A DNA stretch of 64,000 nt from Chenopodium formosanum (taxonomy: Eukaryota; Streptophyta; Magnoliopsida; Caryophyllales; Amaranthaceae), in assembly GCA_024500155.1 (NCBI GenBank), contig CM044869.1, positions 45,153,898 to 45,217,897 on the forward strand, written 5' to 3'. A program made the position numbers and the translations under genes. Below are positions 1 to 12,742 of the stretch, piece after piece (the first letter of the stretch is position 1; the number at the start of each line of letters is the position of its first letter). The notes under the pieces are model-generated. The model searched no databases and was not told the DNA's origin. It saw only the letters and a list, made by a program, of their open reading frames with translations.

Positions 1-3000
1 ACGATGCTAGTTACTAAAAGTCAATTTCGCCAGTTACAAATAGAATTTTTTTCCACTAGTGACATGCCAATCAATGGTTGTGAAGACTAATGATAAGAGA
101 CATCAATTGGAATCAAAGAGCTATCTCCTAATCGTTAAGCTAGTGGTCTCTATGAATAACAAACTAGGAGAATCACAATTCAAACCAATCGACAATTGCA
201 ATTCCTAAATCAATAGGCCGTGTCATTAGAAATCACAATGCAATCTAGCATAGTTCTCAAGACCTAATCAAACTACACACATGCAAACTTACATTAATCA
301 CTTTAATCTCAACCGTCTATCAACATAATTCCCAAATTAATCACAATCAATCAATCATACAAGTTTCACCCAATCCCTAGAAAACAACTACTCAAGAATC
401 ATCATCTAATCAACAAGCAACTATAGAAATCAAGAATCAACAAAATATGAAGAACAATTACACTAATCAAGAATCAAACATCAAAATTAAATCAAACAAA
501 CATGAAATTAAACAAAGCAATAAAATGAGATAGAGTTAGAAATCCTCATTGATTGATTATGGAGATCTTCAGTACAATTATCACCTTGAATCTTCAATCT
601 CTCAAATTACCAATGAAATCCCTCACTTTCTCTCTCTAAATCTACTCCTAAAACTAACCCTAGATCTAGAGAGAGAAGCTTTCAACTAAGCTAAGAAAAA
701 TGAGATCTAAAAATGGATTCTAAAATCTTCTCCTAATTTTACCCCAAAATGGGTATTTAATAATTACAAGGATAAAAGAAAATAAAAGAGAAAGGAGAAA
801 TAAAAGAAAAGGAAATGTAAATAAAATAAAATAAAATAAATTAAAAAGAAAAGGAAAGGAAAGTAGAAGGAAAATAGAAAAATAAAAGGAAATTAAAGAG
901 AAAATTAAAAGAAAGAAATTAAAAAAAAATCGAAGTCAGTGACTTTCGATTTTTGGCTGCTCTTAATATGGAAAATAATCATGCTTCTCATATCACCAAT
1001 CACGCAGCATCACAACCTTTCGATCATCAAATTAATCAAGATCAACGGCCCAAATCATACCCAACTTGTGCACACGCACTAGTGGGTCTTCAAGCCCGCA
1101 CCGAGTGGGTCTTGGCATCGAATTAGTGGCTGGTTGTGATGGCGGAAGTTGGAGGGATGTTGTTTGCGTGGGAAAACAGGGGAAGGTGGTGCGAAGCGGT
1201 GGGAGAAATTGGTGGGCTGCTAGGTGTGGTTGTTACGGTGGAGAAAGGTGGTTGGAGCAGGGATTGCGAGTGATGTTGGTGTTGTGTGGTGATAGTGGCT
1301 GATTGGTGGTTGTTGCGGGAGCAGGGGAAGTGCGTGACAGGGGAGTTGGTGGTGTGCTGATGTTTTGTGGGAGTTGGTGGTTGTAGCTTGTTGAGTTGTA
1401 GCGTGTGTGTTGGTGAATAGGGGGAGTAGGGGAGTTGCGTTGATGTTGAGTGATGCGTGGCAGGTGCTAGTGGGAGCAGGGAGGTAATTGGTGTTGTTGC
1501 GGTGTTGTTTGTAGCTGGTGGGCACGAGCATCATCCTCATAGCAAGCTCGTGATGCCCACTAGAACAGGCAGTCCCAAAACGATTCCATAGTGGGTTCAA
1601 CACCACCCGGCTTGAGAACGCAGCTTTGCGAGCGCAAAGAACTGAACTTAGAATATTCACCTACAAAACATAATGAAAATCGAGGAGAAGATGAAGTAAA
1701 ATAAAATTAAACTTAACAAACAAAAGTAAAAGAAATAAAATGAAAATGAAAAGAATGAAAGAAATCAACATAAAAAGAAAAGAAAATAAAGGAAAGGAAA
1801 ATGAAAAGAAAATAAAATAAAATAAAATAAAAACTAAATCTATAAAATCTATAATAAAGGAAAAGCAACTAAAATAACGAAAAGAGAACGAATAAAGGAG
1901 AAAATACTAAAAGGTAAAAGAAGGTAAAAACAACCTAAAAATTTATCAAATGAGATGACACTCATTAGCAATCTTTGCTACTACTACTACTTTATTAGTT
2001 ATGTGAATAAATAGATATCCATGTATGTAATAGCTTGTTGCATTTAGAACGTGTTAATTGCTCGAAGATGGATACTCATTTTCAAAAGTATTGAGATATT
2101 TGTGGACATTGTAAGTGTATGGAAAGTGATATGCATGAAATCTTATTCAGTCTTTTGATCAAGTAATATTGTGTTTGATCAGTACATGTTAGAGTAGTGT
2201 TGTCACAATAACTACGGCTATCTTCTGAAATATTATAGTTCACTCTTGCATTAGTTTTTGGTTATCAAGTCATCTGATTTCTTTCTTTTAGGAAGAGGTT
2301 CTTATTGTAAAACATTCGATTGGTTTGTTATGTCTTTATTATTTCAACTAAAACTGTGTAGCTAGTTGGTATTCTACATCACAAGCATCTGCAATATTCA
2401 GTTAGAGCATATCATCGTGAATTATTTATGCACATAGAACAATTGGGATTCACAAAAACCTAGCCCTTCTTTATTTATTTGATAACTTGGCACTTTCTGT
2501 ACCTTCAATAAAGGATCAAACTATAAATTATGGCATACTCTCATTTGTTAGGACTGAAATGATAAAACATTTCTTTAGTCTAGTCTTGAGAGTTTATATT
2601 TTTTAGCATATGCAAGGGTAATGTAAGATTCAGATTTCGTAGACTACATAAGGAGGATGATTTTAAACTTGTTAGTCCAACTTCATATATGACTTAATTA
2701 TCTTTAAGTGTAGCTGTTGCATCAGTTTCAAGAATGTCTTTTGATTCCCTAGCTCATCACTATTCTCTTCTATCTTTGTATATTTTTCATCTTGTAGGGT
2801 TGCACCTTCTTTGGAATAACGTATTGTCATATCTTATATTTGTGTGCATATAACCCATTGTAGAGTCAAGAGCGATATACCGTTATATATCAGAGAAATA
2901 TGCAAGCCAAGGAAACATAAAAATTTATGGGATAAATTTATTAGAGAAAGCATCTATATAGTGGATACAAGCAGAGAGCTAGAGCTTCAATCCTGCATCA

Positions 3001-3400
3001 GGTACCATGGTGTTTCAACTAGCGTTTGCTCCTCACATGAACATCAAGCGTTTTCTATCTACTACAACTGTTTGTTGCTACATAGTGTTGTCTCCTGGTA
3101 TTGACGTCTGATATGTAGCTGCAAATACCGTTGTCGTTCTGCTAGCTAGTTGCTGCTATCATACTGCTACCACCATTGACTGTTTTTTGAAATTTAGAGC
3201 TGTTTCTTATTTCCTTCTTTTTATTATTATTTTATTTTTTGGCATAACATAAAAATTGATGTTTATTTTATTTTATTTTTTATTTTTTTTGTAAGAATTA
3301 TGAAATTATTTCAATTCAAATTATTGTCTATCATATATTTAATTTCTCATTCATGGTTACGTTGTTGTACATTTTAACATTATTTTTATATTTTATAATA
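1..3400. other. Gene-free AT-rich flank
   Basis: No host gene is recognised here. Positions 760-960 and 1670-1950 are purine-rich (runs of aaaataaaa, gaaaagg). Positions 1060-1560 are G-rich with low-complexity open frames that translate to repetitive, non-protein-like sequence. A short open frame at 2844-3104 (86 aa) has no motif I recognise. The texture suggests old transposon debris, but no terminal repeats or target duplications were found to define an element. Confidence 0.5.
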
Positions 3401-3404
3401 ATAA

Positions 3405-3786
3405 TAATAAAATAATAATAAATGGTACCCATTAATTAATAATGTGTTACATTAGTTTGCAAAAAGTGATACATAATGTCGAATAAGGTGCTACTATATG
3501 TCCAAAGATGATTGAAAAATGTTACTAAAGATAAGTAAGTGTTACCTAAGAAATAAAAAGTACCACTTAAAAAATGATACTAATAATATAAAAAGTGTTA
3601 CATAAGAGGGTTTATAGTAACACTTTTGAAAACGTTACCATACATTACCCAAAGTGTTACGTAAGACCTTAGGTAACATGGGCGGAAGTATCGCCCAATA
3701 AAGTGTTACCTATTGTCTATAATAACACTTTTACTACATTATGTAACACTTGTTGGGTGTTACTTAAGATTAGTTTTGTACTAGTG
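3405..3786. mobile_element. Right end of a CACTA-like element or MITE with GTAACACTT subterminal repeats
   Basis: The segment ends in ttttgtactagtg, the reverse complement of the CACTA-style terminus CACTAGTACAAAA. Upstream of it the 9-mer aagtgttac and its complement gtaacactt, with close variants, recur many times on both strands. This is the subterminal repeat pattern of CACTA elements. I did not find the matching left terminus CACTAGTACAAAA, so the element is either truncated or its left end has decayed, and the start given is only where the repeats begin. Confidence 0.5.
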
Positions 3787-4070
3787 ATGGATTGTTCACT
3801 AGAGTGACTTTGAACTATCAACATTTAATCAAAGTAAGATTTTTCTTTTTGAAATAATTATTATTTGATTTTTGTTTTTCACTATATTGCTAATGGGTCA
3901 TAAAGATTGGATACTCTGATAATTTGACTTTTAACCTAAGAATTATGTGAAAATATAGTATTTAAAAGGAAAAATTGCCACCATTAATCCTAACTTTGCT
4001 CCATCCACCGATATTAATCCTTACTTTAGTTTATTCTCTATCACTCCCAACTTTGCACCCTATTTATTTT

Positions 4071-5158
4071 GGAAAATTTGCCTAGAATAACACCACCTTT
4101 CAGCAGTCTTCCAAAAATGGAACGACCTTTACATTATTTCAAAATGGAACGACCTTTGATACACATCCGTCATAAATGGAACAAAAAAACCGGTAACCTG
4201 TTTTATAGGTTACATTTTCCACATGTTGCGTTATCATTTGTTAATATTGTATTTATTTATTTAACATTTTTTTAAAATATTAATGGTTTTAATTAATAAA
4301 AAATTAAAAAAAAATCCCTTTACCCAGCCTCTCCCCCTTTCACCGAAAATCACCTGCCCCCTTCCACCAGGCTCCTCACCGGAAACCCCCTTCCCTAGAC
4401 CCTATCCCTGTTTCCGGCCCCATTCATCTTCCCGTCCCCGTTTTCCATTCCCCCTCTCCTTCTCGTCCTTGTTTCAGACCCCCTATCCCCTTCCCATTTC
4501 CGTTTCCAGCCACCCTTCCATTTCCCGTCCTCAATTTCAACACCCCCTTCCCTCCCTGTCCGCAATTTTGACCCTCCTTTCTTCCTTGTCCTCAATTAAA
4601 GCCCCAACTCCTACCTCGTCCTCAATTCGCGCAACCTCCATCCTTTTCCGATAGGTTAGGGTTTTGGGAAAATGGGTTTCTATAAGGTGGTTTCGCAGCA
4701 ATAGGGAAGAAGGGAAATGGTTTTGAGGTCATTTATGGGGAAGGGTTGCGGGGTTGTTTTCGGTAAGGAGGGAGGCTCGAAAATGGGGAAGGGATGAGGA
4801 TGTCGTGGCGTCGGGAATGGGGACGGGAAGAGGAGGGGGATAGAAACAGGGATGAGAAAGGGAAGGGTGGTGGGAACAGGGTTGGGGGCTGGTGGAAAGA
4901 CTGGAAACCGATGAAAAGGAAGGGAAAGAAGGGTTAGTTTTAAAAAAAATTCATCTTTTTAAAACAAAATTATTAAAAATAAATTGGCCAATGATATTGT
5001 GACACGTGTCACGGGTAACCTATTAAATAGGTTACTAGTAGGTCATGTTCCATTAATAGCAAATGTGTGTCAAAGGTCGTTCCATTTTGAAATATTATAA
5101 AGGTCGTTCCGTTTTTGGAAGACCACTGAAAGGTGGTATTATTCATGGAAAATTTTTC
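4071..5158. mobile_element. MULE-B: 1088-bp MULE-type MITE with exact 9-bp duplication
   Basis: Terminal inverted repeats of about 100 bp run from GGAAAATTTGCC at 4071 and, inward on the other strand, from GAAAAATTTTCC at 5158. Both pass through ACCACCTTTCAG, CTTCCAAAAA and two copies of GGAACGACCTTT. The flanking 9-mers atttatttt (4062-4070 and 5159-5167) are identical. The interior is pyrimidine-rich to about 4650 and purine-rich to about 4930, with the palindrome gacacgtgtc near 4999 beside aacctattaaataggtt. The open frames inside are low complexity and there is no transposase, so it is non-autonomous. It interrupts the left terminal repeat of MULE-A. Confidence 0.9.
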
Positions 5159-6128
5159 ATTTATTTTTATCACCCCCAAATGACTTGAAATCGGTTGAAG
5201 AGGTAAACCTTGCTAACTTGGGATTACTTGTACACATGTCGTAATCTGATTGGTTAAAAAGTAAAAAAAAAAAATTGAAAAAAAAATCCCCAACCCTCCC
5301 TCAGCCTTAACATTGACCACCACCACCAACCTCCCTTCCCTAAGCCCCAACCACCTCAGCTCCTCCCTAACACCACTATTGGAACCACCATGGTGGTTAG
5401 AATTAGACAGACAAGGCAATAAGGTGGTCGGAATTTGACGGAGAAGGCGCAAGGTGGTCGAAATTCAACGGGGAAGGGAAGGGGAGTTTGGCGTGGAAGA
5501 ACCCTAACCTTTGATCTCCGGCAGCGGCGTAAAGGGAGTAGTGTTGGTGGTTGAAATTAGGCTGATGTTGTTGGCAAAGTTGCGGGCTAGTGTTGTTGGC
5601 GAAGTTGCGAGCTTGTGTTGTTGGTGGAGTTACGGGCTGGGTTTTGTTGAATGTGCGAATTGCAGTGTTACGGTGGTAGGCGTTTGCGGAATTACGACTT
5701 ATGGCTGGTGACGAATTGAGGTGGTTGGTGGCTGGTGGCGAATTGAGGTGGTTGGTGGCTAGTGGCGAATAGAGGTGGCGGTGGCTGTTGAGTTGCGCTG
5801 CTTTAGAGGGGAGAGGGAGGGTTACGGAAGGTTTTAAGGGGAAAGGGGAGGTTGGTTGGGCTAACGCCGGCAACGGAGTAGGGGAAGGGGGTCTGGTGGC
5901 GTCCGACGCTCAAGGGGACCGGTAACGGCAAGGGCTGCTGCCCGCTGGAGGTGGCAGGGGGCTGCCACCAGCTGGGGTAGAGGTTAGGGTTTTAATTTTT
6001 TTAAAAAAAAATTTATTTATTTTATTTTTTTTAAAAAAAATTTCAAACCTATCACGCATTAACACATGTATGGTAACCTCTTACATCAGGTTGGATGACC
6101 GGTTGGAGGTGATAACACTACAAGAAAA

Positions 6129-6385
6129 TCCATTTATCGCAATAAATGTTTGGCAACAACAATGTAGTCGTTGCTGAAAATTTTATTAGCAACGATAATG
6201 TTGTTGCAGTTGGTAAATTTTCATTTCCCTCCACACCATGTTAACGCGCGACATTGAATTAATTCACGGTCTATTTTTTACAATAACTTTTTTGGTTGCA
6301 ATATATTGTATAAAATATAGCAACGACTTGCTTTGTTGTTAAATATTCAAATAATATACCACAACAACATCTTTGTAGCAAAAAA
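6129..6385. repeat. CACTA-1 left subterminal repeats
   Basis: Direct and inverted copies of an AACGAC-type core cluster here: gcaacaacaatg, tagtcgttgc, agcaacgata, atgttgttgc, agcaacgactt and related forms. In the CACTA family these arrays are bound by the element's second protein (TNPA in En/Spm). A matching array lies at 26385-26822. Confidence 0.8.
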
Positions 6386-6400
6386 TTAAAAAAAAAAAAT

Positions 6401-8700
6401 GGTAAAAATTTAAAAGATTGTACTAGTGGACTAGAAGCTTCTTTTTAGAGAATGTCTTACTTTACTAATCCCAATTGTAAACCCCTACCCTCATTCACTT
6501 GCCATTATTTCGCTTTCATCCCGCCACCGTTATCCTTCTCCAGCGAAGTAATCTAGCCACTAATTCTCACCTCATCGCTGCAACTCCATCTTTCTATTGC
6601 ATTATTAAGTAAAAAAAAAAAATTTAAAGTCACATAAACCAGTAGAAAGATTTGGGTGTCGATAATATTGAGGGTGAAAACCTAGATGGTTCAAAATTTC
6701 GAACATTACTGGTGAATGTTCCTTCTAGCCCTTGCATTTTCGGTTAGTATTCTGATTCTATTCAACAATTTCATTATTTTGTAAAGTTTGTGTGTATTTC
6801 TAACTATTTAGTGTAATTTGATTGAGTTTCCTGACTTGAATTGACTCACTTTTTTAAAAAAATTTGGATTTGTATTATTGAGAATTAGTTTTTGAATTTG
6901 TTCTATACTTGAGTATTACTCGAGGTTTGGTGTTTGAGAATTACTTGTTCATGTTATCTAGAATTTTTTAATTGTTATTGGAATGAAAAAGTTATGATAT
7001 TGCCTCCTAAATTATAAAAGCACTTGGTAAGAAATTAGACCATTTCTTGGAAACCGAATGTTGTGCACTGGCCACTTATGAAGAGAACCTCTTGGTTTGT
7101 ATTGATGGAGTCTTATTTGGTTGTTATTGTTGCAAGTATTATGGTCTTTGTGCACTTTCTTTGTTTAGTTATCATTTTTATATTTGTTGGTTGCTACTGT
7201 GCTTGTACTTTACTACGGCAAACTTTTTTCTAAGTTTATTCTTTTCCTTAAAAAAAGGAAGTAAAGGAAGAGTTTAATTTTGATCAATATGTTGTGGCAG
7301 AGATATTATCGGCCTCTTCGTCCTATTTAATTCAAAAGTTTGAGGTTCAAGAATGACATATTGCAGACAACTCCAGGGAAAATTTAACAAGCTTAGTACC
7401 TCTGCTTAACTTATTTTGTAGTTTATTTACATGTAGCCCCTCCAATTTTTAGTTTTATGTCGGCTTTCCAAAAAATACTTCATTTTAATTTTGGTTAGCT
7501 ACAAGAAATTTCATTTTTTGTTAATATAATTTTTTTTTTTTGTGATTCCCTTGAAAATCCTCTATCTTTCTTTATCTTTCTTAGAGTACAAAGTAAGCTA
7601 ACCTCCTATGCATTCTTTAATCTCAGGAACCTGTGATATTTGATCTCAAGTAGTAGCAGTTGACGAGGCTTAGTGTTTTGATCACGTACTTCATTGGTTA
7701 AAGAGATTGAAGTAGCATAATAGAAATTGATTACCTCTCTAATTGTAAAAGGTTGGTCTTTAATGCTAAATAAACTAAAGTTGTATGGTTAGTTAAAGTT
7801 TAAAGTATGATATGTTCATTTGGCTTTGAGAAATTTGTTACAAATTGTAATACATTTGAGATCTGTTCTCTGATGATTCATATTGATTAATAAAGGGCCA
7901 TATTGTTAAATAAGAATTTTTATCATTAAATTGTATCTACAATTTTCATGACAATGAAATTTAACTAAATACCCCTAAAAAAAGAAAAAAAAAATAACAA
8001 AAGATATACAATCAAAACTGTATAACAGCAGGTATTAGTCGGTAGATAGTCGGTTTTTATTGTTTACTTTTCATATTTACATGCATTATCATGATTAGGA
8101 TTAAAATTGGAATTGCTAAATAACTTTGAGTTATTAATCTTTGTCTTCTACATGTATTGTGTATTGGTAATAAGATTATACCTATGATTTTAATTTTACT
8201 TTACTTATTCCACTATCCAATTTATTCTATGCTTAATTATGCAATATGATATTCCTTAAAATATATGTCTTCATTTGGATTTCTACCTTGTGAGAAGCTA
8301 TTGTGGCTTTCTGCCATCTATGAACTTGATGTTTAATGTCTATGATTTTATACTTACTCAACAATCTTTGAGCAAAGTAAGGAAATTTATGTGGAGTAAT
8401 TAATATTTTTACGTTGTATAATGTGGATTGTGGACTATGTGGTGGGGAAAAGGAAAATGGGGAATTTTATTAACATGGGCACTATCCTATTATTATTAGC
8501 TATACATGGGTACTAGCCTATTTTTGTTTATTATGGTTATTTTCTATACATGGGCACTAGCTTATTACTATTTATATACGTTCACTTTTTTGTGAATAGC
8601 AAATTGGCCATGTTTTTCTTTTACTTTGCAGATATGACATTGTATTAGATATGATATGATATACATGCTTCTAAAACCTCCTTACAATGTGAACTTAAGG
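6401..8700. other. CACTA-1 leader region upstream of TNP2
   Basis: About 2.3 kb between the subterminal array and the first transposase codon. It is AT-rich and probably contains promoter, leader and introns, but no exon could be fixed. Around 8473-8575 a short phrase (acatgggcacta, then acatgggtacta, then acatgggcacta) recurs three times with roughly 50-bp spacing. Open frames such as 7047-7277 look like noise. Confidence 0.5.
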
Positions 8701-8701
8701 A

Positions 8702-11700
8702 ATGGTTTTTAATAAGGAATGGATGAAAATTAGTGATCATTCATTGTCCGAATACAGGCAGGGTGTTGATGGCTTTCTGAACTTTGCATTTTCAAATGTC
8801 ACAGAAGTTCATGATACTACCTCGATTAGATGTCCTTGTAATAAATGTCGTAATCTAATTTGTAAAAAAAGGAGTGATGTGAGGTTTGATTTATTAAAGT
8901 GGGGAATGTATGCGAAATACACTACCTGGAACTGCATGGGGAAATTGTAAGCCATTCTAATGCTGGTCACATAAGTGAAATTAGTGACATAGAGGGGACT
9001 GGACATAATGACAATGAGGTTAACATGTTGGAGGATGCTTTTGGAGTGCCAAGCATGCATTTAGGGCAAGATGAGGCGGATGCCAATAACAATAATGAGG
9101 AACCTAAAGGGGAGGCAGCAAAGTTTTATCGTTTGTTGAATGAATATCAAGAGCCCCTAACAGTTGGTGGCACTACAATGTCAAAGTTGTCTTATATTGT
9201 TAAATTATTGCACTTCAAAGTCTTAAATAATTGGAGTGATAGTTCATTTGATAGTCTATTAAAATTGCAATGCCAAGCCTGGGGAACTAGCCTTCCAGAT
9301 TCTTATTATGAGGTAAAAAAACTGATTACTGATTTAGGGCTTGAGTGTGTTAAAATTGATGCATGTAAAAATGATTGTGTTTTGTATTGGAAAGAAAATG
9401 CAAAGTTAGAAAAATGTCCAACTTGTGATTTACCTAGGTATAAAAATATTGATATTGGGCCTTCAAAAGGAGCTAAAGTGCCACACAAGGTTTTACGGTA
9501 CTTTCCATTGAAATCTAGGCTACAAAGGTTATACATGTCTAGAAAAACAGCCAAGGATATGTTGTGGCATATGGAAGAAAGGGTGGATAAGAAAGGGGAA
9601 ATGAGTCATCCTGCCGATTCTCCTGCATGGAAATCAATTGACGAAGAATATCCTTCATTTGCTAGTGATGCATGTAATGTAAGTCTTGGACTAGCTTGTG
9701 ATGGTTTCCAGCCTTTTGATAATTCACATCATAGTATTTGGCCAGTAGTTTTGATTCCCTACAATCTACCTCCTTGGATATGCATGAAGCCACATTCTTT
9801 TTTGTTAACTTTACTCATACCTGGTCCCACAAGTCCTGGTAGAAATATTGATGTATATCTTCAACCTTTGATTGAAGAATTGAAGGATCTTTGGGAGAAT
9901 GGGGTAGAAACATATGATGCTTACTCTAAGCATAATTTTAATATGCGTGCGATGCTTTTGTGGACTATTAGTGACTTCCCAGCACTTGCTGATTTATCGG
10001 GTTGGTCAACTAAAGGTTGATATGCTTGTCCTTCTTGTCACAAGCACACTAAACGTACTTCATTAACGAGTAAAGGTGGTTACTTACGACATCGTCGTTG
10101 GATACCTAGTAACCACAAATGGAGAAAGGATAGAAAGTCATTTGACAACACAAGAGAGAAAGAATGTGCACCAATTTCTTTAACTGGGGATGAAATTTTG
10201 ACTTATTATAATCAATTTCAGCAAGAAAAGTTTGGAAAGGTTTCTGGAAAAAATGGAAAAAAAAAAAGCGAGATCCCTCGAAGAGCTTGTATGGTTGGAA
10301 CAAGAAATAATTTTTTACCAACTGCCTTACTGGAGAAAGCTGCAAATTCGACATAATTTAGATGTTATGCATATCGAAAAAAATGTGTGATAATATCTTG
10401 GGTTTATTGTTGAATATTAAAGGAAAAACAAAAGACACAATAAAGGCTCGTATTGATTTGGTGAAAATAGGAATTCGAAATGACCTTCACCCTATATTAA
10501 AGGGAGACAAAGTACGTGTTCCTGTAGCATCATACACTTTAAACTAAAATGCCAAGGCTGCAATTTGTGACATGTTTGTAAGTATCAAGTCTCCTAATGG
10601 ATACATGTCTAATCTTTCTAGGTGTGTAAGGGAAAGCAAAAATAAAATTTCTGGTTTGAAAAGTCATGATCATCATGTATTTATTCAGCAGCTTCTCCCT
10701 CTAGCAACTCGTGGATTTTTTCCAAAGAATGTATATGAGCCTTTAGTCGAGTTAAGCTCTTTTTTTTGAAATGTTTGCTCCAAAAAAATAACTACAGTGC
10801 AACTGGATGAACTTGAAACTCAAATCCCTTACACATTATGCAAGCTCGAGATGGTTTTTCCTCCTGCCTTTTTTGATGTGATGGTACATTTAGTGGTGCA
10901 TTTGGCTTCTAAAGCTAAGATTGGAGGTCCTGTACGGTATAGATGGATGTACCCAGTTGAAAGGTATGCCACTTTATTGTTTTACTTATTCTGTATATTT
11001 TTTCGTATTGATACAACTTTCTATTAACCATGTGTTGATATTAGGTACCTTCGAACCTTGAAAAAGTACATTCGAAATAGAGCCCAACCAGAAGGTTGTA
11101 TAGCAGAAGGATACCTCGCTGACCGGTGCTTAACATTTTGCTTGAGATATATGAGTGATATTGACTCAAAATTCAACCGTAAAGGAAGAAATGATGATGT
11201 TGATGAATATCAAGAGGATGATTTGAACTTCAATCTGGATATATTCAAACCACTTGGACATCCTTTAGGACAAGGAGTGCCATTACATCTAGACTTCGAA
11301 GAATTTAATCAAATTCATTTGTACAATCTTCTCAATTGTGATGACCTTCTAGATTTTGTTAAGTAAGTTGTTTAACATCTTATAGTTTATTTTGTATGAT
11401 TTACAATCAATCTTTTATTATTTTTCTGTTTTTTTATTGATAAATTTATACTTTTTTTTTAGAGAACACAAGTTAGAGTTAGAGAAGGAAAATGCTAGAA
11501 ATGTGGAACAAAGACACAAAAGGCAATTTGCTGGTTGGATATATGACCGCGTAAGTTAACTACTAAATCAGTACCTAAAACTGCATTTTTGTATAGTATC
11601 AATTACTATAAATTCTATAAATTACCATTTATTTTTTTTATTTTTTTGTACAGGTGCGTAAACTCTATCAGGATGGGAAAATTGATGAGAAAATATATAA

Positions 11701-12040
11701 TTTAGTTTGTTCTCCTTCAAGAGTTGTAAGGCGTTACGCAGGATATGTTGTAAATGGTTTTCGATTTCATACCATTGATCGATGCGAGAATAGAAAAACT
11801 CAGAATTGTGGGTAATGGTATGTGGGGATGATTATTCAGAGTATTATGGGGTATTGAAGGATATCTTTGAGATGTCTTGTCCAGGAGGAAATCGCATATT
11901 TTTATTTAAATGTGCATGGTTTGATGTGCAGCACTTGGGCAGAGGATATAAGGTGGATGACCATGGTTTCGTTAGTGTAAATAAGAGGGGTTCTTTAAGA
12001 ACAGATGAAGTGTATGTCTTGGAATCACAAGTGGAGCAAG
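8702..12040 (+). pseudogene. CACTA-1 TNP2-like transposase, 5' portion, decayed
   Basis: The reading starts with a Transposase-associated domain (KEWM near the start, CPCNKC) and continues through the TNP2 core (Transposase_21 type): CPTCDLPRYK, LRYFPLKSRLQRL, SFASDACNVSLGLACDGFQPF, IWPVVLIPYNLPP, ISDFPALADLSGWSTKG, HNLDVMHIEKN. Then come DUF4218-like (CKLEMVFPPAFFDVMVHL, RWMYPVERY) and DUF4216-like segments (GMIIQSIMGY frame shifting to YYGVLKDIFEM). Lesions: a frameshift near 8925-8955, TGA at 10018, a frameshift near 10250-10330, TAA near 10545, a stop near 10767 and a frameshift near 11812. Introns with GT/AG borders lie near 10965-11044, 11365-11461 and 11550-11653. The frame is cut at 12040 by CACTA-2 and resumes at 22414. 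Confidence 0.9.
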
Positions 12041-12054
12041 TACTACTAGAAAAA

Positions 12055-12400
12055 GGGTTTTTAACGACAAACAATTTCGTCGTTATAAGCCCAAATAGTG
12101 GTCGTTAAAATTGTTAACGGTCAAGTCGATGTAATAGGCTCTCTCGTTATTGGTTATAACGACGACGTTCGTCGTTAACAAACGACGACGAAATAAAGAA
12201 TTGTCGTCACTCATTGACGATAAAAAATCAAGTCGTCGTTATTTAATAACGACGGTGCATTTTTTTGTCGTATTTAGAAATCAATAACGATGAACGATTT
12301 ATATATTAACGACCACATTATCCCTTGCTTAATAATAGACTATAATCTTTAAAATTCAAAAATTCCTTTATTAACGACAATGAATGTTTGTCGTTAATAA
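12055..12400. repeat. CACTA-2 left subterminal repeats
   Basis: A dense array of ttaacgac and gtcgttaa motifs in both orientations (for example ttaacgacaaac, tcgtcgttataa, taacgacgacg, ttcgtcgttaac, aataacgacgg). The right end has fewer copies, at 22200-22410. Function as a transposase-binding array is inferred from other CACTA elements. Confidence 0.8.
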
Positions 12401-12742
12401 TGGATACATACAACAAGAACAATTGACTACGCAACAATAATTATCATTTGATTTAAACATAATTTCGTCAACCATATGCATAATTTAACATCAATTATTG
12501 GTTTTCAATTTCAAACGAAGTGTCATACAAATATTAGTTTGATCCATATAGATCACGCTAACAATAAACCAATTCTCCATCCTAAAGTTAAGGAAATAAT
12601 ACTTAATGCTAAAAGTATCATATTCGCAAATAATTGTCATACATACATTAGTATGATCCTTATTCCTAAAATAATCCTATTAGTAAAAGACAAAGAAAAA
12701 TATCGTATTCTTTATGGCCATGAACATCATTGCTTTTCACGA

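Noticed and set aside
500..960. Possible LTR of a retrotransposon
   Set aside because: No TG...CA pair, primer-binding site, polypurine tract or second LTR could be matched in the window.
1220..1660. 146-aa open frame on the minus strand
   Set aside because: Thr/His/Pro-rich repetitive sequence from a G-rich tract; no recognisable domain.
4283..4654. 123-aa Pro/Ser-rich open frame
   Set aside because: It lies wholly in the pyrimidine-rich half of MULE-B and is low complexity; the complementary frame is equally open.
5403..5873. 156-aa open frame in MULE-A
   Set aside because: Asn/Pro/Ser-rich low complexity from the G-rich half of a MITE; no domain and no start context. A captured gene fragment is possible but unsupported.
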